DNA from: Chrysomallon squamiferum
Lineage: Eukaryota; Mollusca; Gastropoda; Neomphalida; Peltospiridae
Direction: 5' to 3'
Assembly: GCA_012295275.1 (NCBI GenBank)
Contig: CM022669.1
Coordinates: 14,675,172-14,739,171, forward strand
Length of the DNA stretch: 64,000 bases
Shown here one piece after another: positions 29,001 through 38,850 of this stretch. Each line of letters opens with the position of its first letter. The first letter of the stretch is position 1. Below the pieces are notes generated by a model, which was not told the origin of the DNA, made no database searches, and saw nothing but the letters and a program-made list of their open reading frames with translations. Made by a program: the position numbers and the translations under genes.

Positions 29001-30345
29001 ATCTAATGTTTTTGACAGCTGAATCACAGCAATAGTTTCCAGCTGTGGTAGACATCTTGACTGTTTTTCCAGGTCAGCCTGTAATTTCAGACTCTCTGGA
29101 CTGTCTGGCTGGAAACAAACTGGACCCACTGCTCCTCGGACCTGATCAGAGTCAGTGGCCAAAGATGACTCATTTCCCTCGAAACCTTCAAGTTTCCTAT
29201 CTTCTTTACTTCCTAGATCAGATACATTGGAAGATATATCAGAAGATGAGCTACTTGTTGATGAAAGATCATCATCAATGCTGCCACTACAACTGTCTAC
29301 TAGTAGGACAGGAGGATTCTGAGTGGACGGGACAACTCTCACTGGTTCAGCACCTGGTAAAATTAAGATATTATTTTTTTTTGCTTTTATAATTCATTCA
29401 GAAACTAAGATAACAACAGAATTGAAAAAGATGATAACTGAAACAATTTTTAACAGCAAAATTTATGTTGTTATTTCATTGTATATTCAGAAGAAGAAGA
29501 AGTGTTTTCATAATAAAACAATTAAAAAAATGAATATTTATCTTTGAGAATAAATGATACATTAAAATATAAAGTATGTGTGTGTTCATTATCAGAACTG
29601 TAGGTATGTGTGTGTACATTAAGAAGATGAAATTATTTAAACCAAACAACAAATGTACTTATGATATTTGAGACTTGCTGTAAAATCATGAAGTTAATTG
29701 AAATTATGTTCCAAAAAACATCTAATCTTGTAGTTATCAAAAACATACCTGAACTATCTGGTGATTCCTCTCTCACATTTCTCAACAATCCCTCAGCTTC
29801 CTGTACTTTCACATAATCATCAGAGCTGTTTGAAGCTTTATCTACATTCTGAGTTTATCATAAAAAAAAAAAAAAAAATTAAATTAAAAAAATATAGAAT
29901 AAAAAGTTCAATATTTCATTAAAACAGTTTCAGAAAACAATAAATAAGTCACACAGTGAATAAATAACGAAAATATCAAGACTGCACATCAAAACAAAAC
30001 AAACAAACAAAAATAAAATAATAAATAAAATAAAATATAAATAAACAAATAAATAAATAAATAAATAAAAACATCAATAAAAGGAAACAAACTGCTATAC
30101 ACTCTGCCTGATGAATACTGTTTTGAATACACCAAATACTTTCATTCTAAAAATAATAATAATAATAATAATAATAATTTAAAAAATAAAAAAAATAACA
30201 AATTGAAAAAAATAAAAATAAAAATAACAATAAAAATAACAATGAACAGAAAAATAAAATACAAAAAGACTTTGTGTACCTCAAAATCATCTCGAGTAAC
30301 AAGAGACCAGTCGGCAAGACCATCTGAACTTGATTCACCCGACAT
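23004..30345 (-). CDS. CCPG1/PBXIP1-family ER membrane protein, likely ER-phagy receptor
   Basis: Human CCPG1 links ER to autophagy through an N-terminal LC3-interacting motif. Coding exons are 30280-30345, 29749-29848, 28985-29353, 27482-27799, 26954-27078, 26272-26358, 25157-25913 and 23004-24769. They join in phase to 1195 residues when the cassette at 28431-28615 is left out. Residues 11-16 read ADWSLV, a W-x-x-V LIR at almost the same place as in human CCPG1. An acidic Ser-rich cytosolic part follows, then a second W-x-x-V (DWSAV, about 232-235), one membrane helix at about 262-284, long coiled coils, and a luminal tail with a region resembling the CCPG1 C-terminal domain (SWWDIDYWLSEHF), a His-rich stretch and three W-x-F-x-R-A repeats. 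The family call is strong. Which vertebrate paralogue it matches best is not resolved. Confidence 0.85.
23039..23252 (-). other. Three W-[MLF]-F-x-R-A repeats in the luminal tail
   Basis: The last 85 or so residues of the CCPG1-like protein carry DWMFERAAGR (Trp1115), EWLFSRAEER (Trp1157) and TWFFERAEYR (Trp1175). Spacing is 42 and 18 residues. The shared pattern acidic/T-W-hydrophobic-F-x-R-A-x-x-R looks like a short binding motif used three times inside the ER lumen. Confidence 0.7.
26429..26490. repeat. (CT)n / (CCCT)n low-complexity tract
   Basis: A CT run changing to CCCTC units, about 70 bp beyond the acceptor of the exon at 26272-26358. Confidence 0.9.
26518..26953 (-). repeat. 92-bp tandem repeat abutting a splice donor
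   Basis: Two nearly identical 92-bp units start at 26518 and 26610 (one clear mismatch seen, TTCTTTC versus TTATTTC). A third decayed unit starts at 26702. A further decayed unit at about 26875-26953 ends in the true donor of the exon at 26954-27078. Unit borders read GCAAAATCTTGATTACATT, and the real junction reads GCAAACCTTGATGGTATTT. Confidence 0.75.
28431..28615 (-). CDS. Frame-breaking cassette exon of the CCPG1-like gene
   Basis: A 185-nt exon-like segment has an acceptor (TTCCTGCAG) and a donor (GTATGAATT). It is open in the frame continuing from the upstream exon and encodes an acidic Ser/Asp-rich piece (SDFIHLDQSSSSDSSDVDDS). Its length is not a multiple of three. Including it puts the next exon out of frame and meets a stop before the membrane helix. 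Skipping it joins the neighbouring exons perfectly. It is therefore either an alternative exon giving a soluble short form, or an exon whose small partner was missed. Confidence 0.6.
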
Positions 30346-30587
30346 TCTTCTGTTGATTACAACATCTAAACAAATACTCACAAATTATTTACATTCTTTT
30401 TTTATTTCAGAGAGATATCTGATAAAAAAATATTTAAAAAATATTTACATAATAAAATTTGATTTCTTTATTTTTATCAATAAAAATAAAAATAAGAAAA
30501 TGTTTTGGAATCACAGAATGTATTTCCAACACACAAATAAGTATTTATTATATATACCAAGTAGTAAATTGCTTCTTTAAAGTGCAT

Positions 30588-30590
30588 GTA

Positions 30591-30632
<42 letters not shown>
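30588..30632. repeat. (TG)n changing to (TGCG)n
   Basis: A TG run passes into TGCG units. It lies in the inferred first intron of the CCPG1-like gene. Confidence 0.9.
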
Positions 30633-30633
<1 letters not shown>

Positions 30634-31378
30634 TACGTTGTCTGTGAGAAAGTACATATATGCATAAAATCAACTTCCTGGTTTTGTGTATATAAGTTTT
30701 TTAAATATTATTTTCTAGTTAGCTAATGACTGTGTATCAAAATCTTGTGTTAAGCAGCTACTAGAATGTTTGCAGAGAGTGACCTTGTGTTACAGCTATC
30801 TGTCTGCTTAATTGGGGAAAGTTTATACTAAGTAGTGATAATTATGAAGGATGAAATATGGTTAATTAATTTAATAGTCATGGCTACTAAGTACAGTGCA
30901 AATCAGACTGCTGTCGACTGCTTCAGTTTTTAGATGTCAGTGTGGTCTCTTAATATCTTTTTGATATGATTTCTCTCATTTTCCATTTTAGATAATATTT
31001 TTATGTATTAACAAATAAAAAATGAAAACACGGAAAATAAAAACGCGTATTGTGCGTGCACGTTAAATATCACTGTGAGCATATGGCATTCGTAAACAGT
31101 ATGGTAAATTATAGATTAACATTTTATACTTTGGTGCTGACACTAATATGATGTCATGGAAGGTGAAAAGTCTAATTCAGTAAATCAAGCAGCAACAGCG
31201 TTCTTTTCACTGACTTTCGAGTTTGACATCTAACAATAACCCTGACAATAAACTAACGACTGTCAGTCTAGACATTAAACTGATATTGCAAACATACATC
31301 ATAGTTTTAAAACTAGTTAAAAACAAATTGGAAATAACCTAACAAATCAACAATTAGACAGAATAAAGTATAACTTAC

Positions 31379-31450
31379 TCCAGTGCCTTCAGCTAAAACT
31401 TGATACGAAATGTTGACAATAACCAAACAATAACATTAGATACGAAACTA
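31379..31450 (-). other. Possible non-coding first exon of the CCPG1-like gene
   Basis: A donor-like GTAAGTTA lies on the minus strand at 31371-31378. The first coding exon has an acceptor-like TTTGTTTAG just upstream of its start (exon edge at 30365). A 5' UTR exon here is inferred from these signals only. The outer end is arbitrary. Confidence 0.35.
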
Positions 31451-31645
31451 AACGAAAGTTAGCTCCGGATTTTAATTACCTTTATTTAACACGATATTCA
31501 TATACTGCTATTATATTATTATAAATGCACTATATTCTAAAGTTATTGTATAGCTTCAGATAATATATTATAGTAGTAAAATAGAAATAAGAATTCATAC
31601 GAAAATAAAGTCACTTATCTATTATGTCATTTTTATTTTGATAAG

Positions 31646-31682
31646 CCAATCAATTACGAGAATAACGAGAATTACATCCAAT
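31646..31682 (+). promoter_or_regulatory. Two CCAAT boxes 32 bp apart between divergent genes
   Basis: CCAAT occurs at 31646-31650 and 31678-31682, in the interval between the start of the CCPG1-like gene (-) and PARP16 (+). Spacing near 31-32 bp is known for cooperating NF-Y sites in animal promoters. No full ERSE (CCAAT-N9-CCACG) was seen. Confidence 0.4.
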
Positions 31683-32505
31683 GAAATACAGATTAGTATC
31701 ATACCCGCAAGGATGGCAATTCCAAATCTATTTTTAAAAGTGCTATCAAAGTAATTTCCCCAAAAGTTTAATTTTAATTTTATTTCTTTATTATTATTAT
31801 TATTATTATTATTTTTTTTTTTTTTTTATAGGTTGTTTTTATTTTATTATATTTAAACACTTTTTTCCTAATGAAATACTTTTTTGTTTGTTTTTCTTCT
31901 GTTTTGTGTTGTGTGCGTTTTTGGGGGTGTTTTTTTTTTGCACATCGGTTACTAAATAACATGGAAATTTGTCCTTAAACTTTCTTTCACATATAACCTT
32001 ATTCATAAAACAAGTAACAATGAAACTATGTTACATTTAACAATTATTATTATCTTAAATCTGTATGTAAAAACAGATTTATTTATCCATTTATTATTTC
32101 TCATTCCTGCTATCATGCAAAACGGTCAACAACAAAAAAAAAAAAATGTATCTTAGCGTTATAATCAGCTAGTTTGTTACATTACTGTAATAAATATACT
32201 TTAATGTCAAAGGTTGGATGTAAAATAACAAATAAAACAATAACTTTGAATAACATAATATATTTATTAGAAATTCTGCTCTGATGGACATTTCATTCAG
32301 AGACAGAGTAAGTTATTCCAAATGCTCTGACTGTTAGACTGGTATTCCTAGGTATTCCTTCTAACTCACAGCTACACTGATAGAGATCATCTTTCAGTGT
32401 AGTCACTCTATAAAATATGACATGCGCATTAAATACGGAAATGAATAATGTCAACTTCCGTTGTCGTGGATTAAATGTTATTTTTAAGGTGTTCAATTTT
32501 CAACA

Positions 32506-32577
32506 ATGAAAATAAACTATGTCCAAAGATATAAGAAGCGAATTAAAAAACTTTGTGTTGCAACGAATAAAAGATGA
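32506..32577 (+). other. Upstream ORF overlapping the PARP16 start
   Basis: An ATG at 32506 opens a 23-codon frame that ends in TGA at 32575-32577, overlapping the PARP16 start at 32519 in another frame. Both ATGs have A at position -3. If transcription starts upstream of 32506, scanning ribosomes would meet this ATG first, a layout often used for stress-sensitive translation. Confidence 0.45.
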
Positions 32578-33164
32578 CCCTTTGGCAGCAGATTTGCAGT
32601 GGAGTTTGTTTGTATCCGCTCTTCAAAGCTATCGATTTGATACTGTTCTTAGACCATTCCCTCCGATGTTTTTAAAAAATGGTTCGGAAAAGGATATGAA
32701 ATCATTGGTATTGACAATTTGGTTATAGTATTGCATTGTACATTATTTAATCCAGTTAATACAGTTTGATATACAGGAATGTATCTAATAGCTAAATTTA
32801 TCAAATCATTTTTTTAAATGTACAGTTCCTACAACTTCTGCCACAAGTCAGTTGTTCTGTCATAACGTTTGATAACTATTAAACAATGTATGCCCGTGTT
32901 GTTGTCGTGGCATTAATGATCTTTTCCCCGAATTAATTATTATTATTATTATTATTTTGATTTTGATTTTTAATTTATAACACTTCTGAATATTATGATG
33001 GATACACTATAGAATATTATGAATACAGTAATAATTTTTACAGAAAATATTCAATTGTTATATGATTATGATTATAATATTTTCATTTTTGATCACAGTA
33101 GGTAATCATTATTGAAGTTCTTAAAAGTTATTTATGAATTATTGAGTAGCTTACACACTTTCTA

Positions 33165-33230
<66 letters not shown>

Positions 33231-36200
33231 CCATGGAAATTTATTTTTAATTATTTGTTTGTTCAAATAGGAACATGCAGTTGATGATGTACCACGGTTT
33301 CTTAGAATTTCTTCATATCTGTCGTCAATGTCTGATAAAACACTAAGTCTGCTGAAATGGGTGCTTGATGCCAAAGGTTTTACACTGAAAACACTTGACA
33401 GAAGTCAGGTACATATTAGTTAACTTAATTCCTTTTTTAAAACCATTCTTATTAATTATTTATACATTTATTATTATTATTATTATTATTATATTTTTTT
33501 TTTTTGGTTATAATTGTAAATCAGATTAAGCAGGAGCATTTGCTATCTCCCAGAGATTTGAGTTTGATCTTTAGGGCATGAATTGTATTCAGTTAGTCTT
33601 AAAATTTTTAAATTCCTGTGTTTATCAATTTATTTTTTACGTAATGTTAATATGATTGTTACAGTAATGTTTAGAATGACAAATATTAGTATATTATTAT
33701 TAAAAACAAATAACTGAATGTTCAGTGAACTAAAGAAGGAATGTCCAGTGCTAGATAATCTTCCAGTTTTTACATTTTGGTGTGTGTATTTCTCATTCTT
33801 TGCAGATAACAATTATGTTTTTCAGTTTAGTTCTATACAGAAGAAAACAGAACATGTAACCGAGGTGCCTGTCCCTAATTTCATCTTTGAGGTCATACCC
33901 AGTGAAGCTAATGATACCAAGTTTGAGCAGTTAAGACAAAACAGAGATGTTTTCTTTGCCTATCATGGAAGCCGTGTTGATAATTTTCATTCAATTTTAC
34001 ACAATGGATTAGCATCGCACATGAACAAAGTAAGCATGTTAATATTTTAGATTAATTGAGAATAGTAATGATCAGATAATACATTCAGATTTATGTATAT
34101 TCATTCACTCGGTTATTTAAAATGAAAATGCAAAGTTACCAGTGTATTAAATTTAATTAAATCTAATTAAATCTACATTTCAGGATTTTATTTACATTAA
34201 ATACTAATTATTTTGCCTAAGTATATTGGATATACGTTAACTGATTCTATGGATTGCCAAAACCAAAAAAAAATTATAAAAACAATTAAATAATAACAAT
34301 AATAATAATAATAATAAAATGAAATAAAGAAGAAATTAATTCCTCCTCCCCTCAAATACAAATAAAATAAAATAAATAGCTAATTGCATGGGTACTAGAC
34401 AGTTCATACACAAGACATCTCTTACCAATGACTACTAATACCCAGATCTCAGACAATTCAAATCCACAAGTTAAGACAATGCTTACCAAAGTCATTTTAT
34501 ATACTGCAGCACTTACTTTATTTGTTGGTTTACAGATCCTTCGACATCAAATGTGCTGATTTATGAAGATAAAAATTATTGACTTTTGTTTAGTCTTATT
34601 TTATAGTTGATCCCATATAATCCATCAGTGCCTTGAAAACAAAAAATCTAATTTGATGGTCTCATATTTTCCCCCACTGATGTTTAGGGATATATCAGTT
34701 ACAAGGAAGGTTAATGGCTTCTCAAAGAATTAAAACAAAACACTTATACTCATCAAATTGCAGTCATCTGAAGAAGAGACTCCTGAATTCATTGTGGATA
34801 TGAACTGTCTCTGACTTGTGCCAACTGTCATAATCCAGGATGTCTTGGCTACCAGTTGTCTAGAATTCTTTTGAACTATCATATTAAAACTTTTTTCAGT
34901 TTCATTTCAAAAATTATTTCTAGTTATCTATGTTTGGAAAAAGTAATACCTGTCTGGGGAGCTTTTAAACTATTATATAAAATTATTATTTCATTTTTAT
35001 TTTAAAATTATTTCTAGATATCTGTGTTTTGGAGAAGATAAGTAGATGTCTGGGGAGGTTTTGAACCATCATATAAGATTATTATTTTCAGTTTTGTTTT
35101 AAATATTGTTTTTAGATATCCATGTTTGGAGAAGGTACATACCTGTCTGGGGAGTTGTCAGTGTCAATGACATACAGCCCCACTGGTCTAGCTTGGGATA
35201 AAAGTGAGCTTGGCTGTAAACTCGGCTGTGTTGCTGTTTGTGAAATGATTGATGATCCCAGTGTGAAATGTCAGTTAGCTCAAGGTTTGTCTTCAGTGTT
35301 TGTAAATATCTTAAAAACAACAAGGCCACATATATACATATTTTTGTTCAAAATATTTAAAATCTGAACCCTTAACAGTATATGTATATAAATATTGATA
35401 TACATTTATTTATTTTCATGATGGCTTCAATATGCATTTTTCATTAAATTAAAATAGAGACTCCATGATAGAACTTATATAAATATGATTAAAATAATAT
35501 ATTGTTTTCTTTGAAATATTTTTTAAAATGTTTATGCCATCCTAAAAAAAATAAAAATTTTCATAATATTTTTACATGTTTAATAATCATGAATTAAAAA
35601 ATCTAGTTGTCCATAAACAATTGCATACATTTACACTAAACAAACTTTATGAATACACCACTTTTTGTGCTTGACAAAGGGTTTTTATTATCAGACATTT
35701 CAGTTATAGTCATTATTTTTTTTAAATGTTTTTTAAAATAATATTTTTCAGGATCTGAAAATGGAAACTCAAAATCTCGGGCAAGAATTCAAGACAGTAT
35801 GGCAGGTGATGTGCCTGAGAAGTATTATGTCGTACGCAACAATGAAATGATACGTGTCAAATACATTTTACTGTATGCAGAAAAAACTAAAAACAATCGG
35901 TAAGTATTTTTATCTTTAATAGTATTAGTTCAGAATCTGGCATGCAGTTGTTTTCAAAGTTAATATTAATAATGTGCAAGGACTATACGTATTTTTGTCC
36001 ATCCTTTGTCAGTTCAAGGCAAAGAGCCGTAAGAAGTTAGTTTCGGTGTGTGCTGGTATTGTAGGTCAAACAGATACTTTCATTTCCAAATTTGTATCTA
36101 ACTGATATTAACAGTTGCATTGAATTTATTTTATTGTCATTTGATTCAAATTATTTTATAAACCAGTATGTATATATATTGTCTCTATCTGTCTTTGTGT

Positions 36201-36466
36201 CTGTTTGTATACCTTCCTATTTTTCTCTCTGTAAATATATATATATATATATATATATTTGTCAATGTCATGCTTTTTTTTAACAACGTGACCAATTCTT
36301 GTAATAATGTCTAATTTATTGTTTTAGATCTTTACCTGGAAATATATCATGGTTTCATCGGAACAAATTTGCTGTCATGATGGCTGTGTACATACTGTTA
36401 CTGTTGGCAATAGGACTGGCAAACTCAAAATCCTTTCAGTTTCAGATGAGAAAATTGTTCAAATGA
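32519..36466 (+). CDS. PARP16: PARP16, tail-anchored ER mono-ADP-ribosyltransferase
   Basis: PARP16 transfers ADP-ribose from NAD+ at the cytosolic face of the ER. In vertebrates it acts on the stress sensors PERK and IRE1. Six exons in continuous phase (328 residues, close to the human length): 32519-32707, 33271-33408, 33826-34029, 35116-35284, 35752-35899 and 36328-36466. The start region [17 protein letters not shown] is the conserved N-terminal helical domain. The catalytic residues are visible: His156 in YHGSR, Tyr186 in FGEGTYL and Tyr271 in RVKYILLY, the H-Y-Y triad of this subfamily. A hydrophobic helix at about 297-315 ([17 protein letters not shown]) is the tail anchor, followed by a short basic luminal end. 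It is head-to-head with the CCPG1-like gene. A polyadenylation signal AATAAA lies at 36584-36589. Confidence 0.95.
33173..33227. repeat. (GA)n microsatellite in PARP16 intron 1
   Basis: A GA run that ends about 43 bp before the acceptor of PARP16 exon 2. Confidence 0.95.
34857..35115 (+). repeat. Decayed tandem copies of the PARP16 exon 4 acceptor and exon start
   Basis: The exon 4 border (TAG at 35113-35115, then ATATCCATGTTTGGAGAAGG and on to TGTCTGGGGAG) has two degenerate upstream copies. Their TAGs are at 35015-35017 (ATATCTGTGTTTTGGAGAAG ... TGTCTGGGGAG) and 34921-34923 (TTATCTATGTTTGGAAAAAG ... TGTCTGGGGAG). A partial copy begins at about 34857. The period is 94-98 bp, and the inter-copy DNA (TTTTGAACCATCATATAAGA-like) is repeated too. 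Both copies carry frame breaks or stops. Confidence 0.85.
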
Positions 36467-37196
36467 TCAAAGCCAAGTCAACAAGAAAAACAAATAATAA
36501 TAATATTTAAAAAAATAATTCAAGCATTGTAATAATTAAAAATGATATAATTTTGTTATATACTCCATCCCAGCCAACTGAACAATAAATATTTCTAAGT
36601 AATTTTTTAATACACATAGTTATTAGCATTGTATATATATATATATAGGTAGAATGAACAAAGACCATACTCAGTTTTCAGACTTTTTATGCTGTACATC
36701 AGACCTCTACACTTCCACTTGGCATGAATGTTTTATCTTGGAAGTTTATCTATTTTTACAAAAATTGTTTTATTTTGTATGGTAAATTAGAAATGAAATG
36801 AACAAAAACATCATACCATTGTGAAGTCTAAAATATTTAGAACATACTAATTTAGTGCCTATGCGTTTTCTTGCATAGAAATGTTGCAGTTATTTAAAAT
36901 ATATTAGCTTGATATAATCTGATACTTTTAAATTGTAACTGTCATATAAACCAAATTGTTTAGTTGCATCATGTTACTGGTTATTTTTGTTTTTGTCTGC
37001 TGCATTTTGACAATCTTTGTTTTGGGAATTCTTATTTTCCTTTGAGACAGTGCTCATATTTTATTATTATTTACAATTCTTGTTTTTTATTTTTTTTTAT
37101 GTTAAATGACAGACTGAAATTAATTTCTTTATTTTCTCATTTAGACTTTTCATTGTTAATAAAATTAAGCAAAGTTTTAATTAATATTGAATGCAG

Positions 37197-37228
<32 letters not shown>

Positions 37229-38631
37229 CCACTAAATTGTTTTGGTTAAGAAACAAGTTGCACATCTGTATAGAGATATTTTGGTGGTTTTTTTTCAAAA
37301 CAAATGTAATTGCTTGCTAGATAAAAAAAACACAGTAGTAGTATCAGAGCTACGAATAGACATGTAGTTCCAATTCAGTGGATATGTAAAGATTTGAATT
37401 CTGCACAATGTACAGATTAAATTGATCAGTTCATATGGAAACTAAAATATTCATATAGAATAGAATAGTGTTTTCAGTCTTTTTTTTTTACCTTTCTTCA
37501 TTATAATTGTTATAATGCAGTTTAGTACGTTACAGTTTGTCCATTCGCATTATTTGTGCTTTTTACAAACATATTGCAATAATGGTAGGAAAGGGCTGTA
37601 ATGTTTCCCTCAGTCCAATTCACCACACAGTTAATATTTTCATTGTTTTGAGGTTTAACTGTTTTCATTTCAGAGTTCAGTATGTTAATATTGTTTGTAT
37701 TTACAAAGCAAAAGCCAGCCATCAGATTAGGTGTTCTGTGGAAAGTTTCTTATTTTACCTTTGAATGGTGATGGATATTCTGGTGAATTTATTATTTATT
37801 TTATTTTACTTTTTTTTCTTCTTTTTGTTTTTTGCTGGGGGTGCTACCATACTAGTAATAAAAACATTATGACTGATTTAGTAACTTGCAAGTACATAGT
37901 TAAAAAGCTTCAGTTGATCAACTAAAGGTTATAGCAACTATTTATTTTTAAATACTGCCAAGTAGGGAATCATGGTAAATGAATTTATTTAATGATTTTC
38001 ATTTAGGAATTTGACGACAATGAATAGATTTTTTTTTTAGAAATGACGATAATTTTTTGATTTTTATTTTGTTGTTGTTCATTACTATGCAAGGTGCTTT
38101 AATAAACATACTGAATCGAACAATTGTATTTCACACAATATTAAAATTTTAAACTGATGTCTTGTGTTGTATTTTTTTTAAACCTGTCACACTGAAATGC
38201 AGATTAATGACAACCTAAGAACTAATTCTTGCTTTCTAGATATCACAGTGTGAGAAAATATTTATTTATATATTTTTAAAAGCATATTTAATCAGATATG
38301 ATCATAATTAAGAAGAAAATATTCCACAACAAAAACATTAAAATGTTTTAATATTTCTATTTGGTTTGATACTGTAAAATTATTACAGTATTTTTACTGT
38401 CATTTGAAAATTGTAGAGAAAACAAAATACCAAATTCTTTTAAATTCCTTTACAATTTTTTGTTGTTCTTGTCTTTTTGTAAGCCAGCAGCACCAGTTAT
38501 ATCACACTATATTAAACATCCTTTTATTTTTTTTGTAATTTGTTACTTAGTATTGTCTAAATAAAACACTTTAAATTAACATATATAAAACAATGAAAAG
38601 CTGTAGAATATTTCAGCAATATTTATTACAA

Positions 38632-38662
<31 letters not shown>

Positions 38663-38850
38663 TAATGATATGCAACAACACATAATCAAATCTGATAAAT
38701 TAATTATTATTTTTTGGTTCTGAAGATGCACGCACCTTGAAATGGATGATTGTGGAGACATTAAATTTCAGGAAAATGAGGAAAAAAAACAAATGCTGAT
38801 AGTACATATCACAGAATTAGACACTGTTTAAATTAAATAATGCTCTTAAA
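36467..38850. other. Convergent 3' region between PARP16 and ARMC6
   Basis: About 2.4 kb between two stop codons that face each other. It has AT-rich DNA, an A-run at about 37197-37226, another at about 38636-38660, and polyadenylation-like AATAAA on the plus strand at 36584 and on the minus strand at 38622-38627. The plus-strand frames here do not resemble known proteins. Most of it is probably 3' UTR and spacer. Confidence 0.6.

Larger units (their letters stand above)
30366..32505. other. Divergent intergenic region, CCPG1-like / PARP16
   Basis: About 2.1 kb between two start codons facing away from each other. It contains the possible non-coding first exon near 31379, the paired CCAAT boxes near 31646-31682 and a T-rich low-complexity tract at about 31788-31830. 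A minus-strand open frame at 32293-32496 is not assigned to a gene. Confidence 0.6.

Noticed and set aside
32293-32496. A 67-codon minus-strand frame next to the PARP16 start
   Set aside because: It lies in the divergent promoter/leader region, has no recognisable motif and no supporting splice context. Chance is likely in this composition.
31379-32519. Search for a complete ER-stress element (CCAAT-N9-CCACG) between the divergent genes
   Set aside because: CCAAT boxes are present, but no CCACG follows at the right spacing, so no such element is claimed.
36964-37925. Plus-strand frames of 64-118 codons downstream of PARP16
   Set aside because: They are rich in Phe/Leu/Ile from AT-rich DNA, contain homopolymer runs and show no motif. 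They are probably 3' UTR or spacer.
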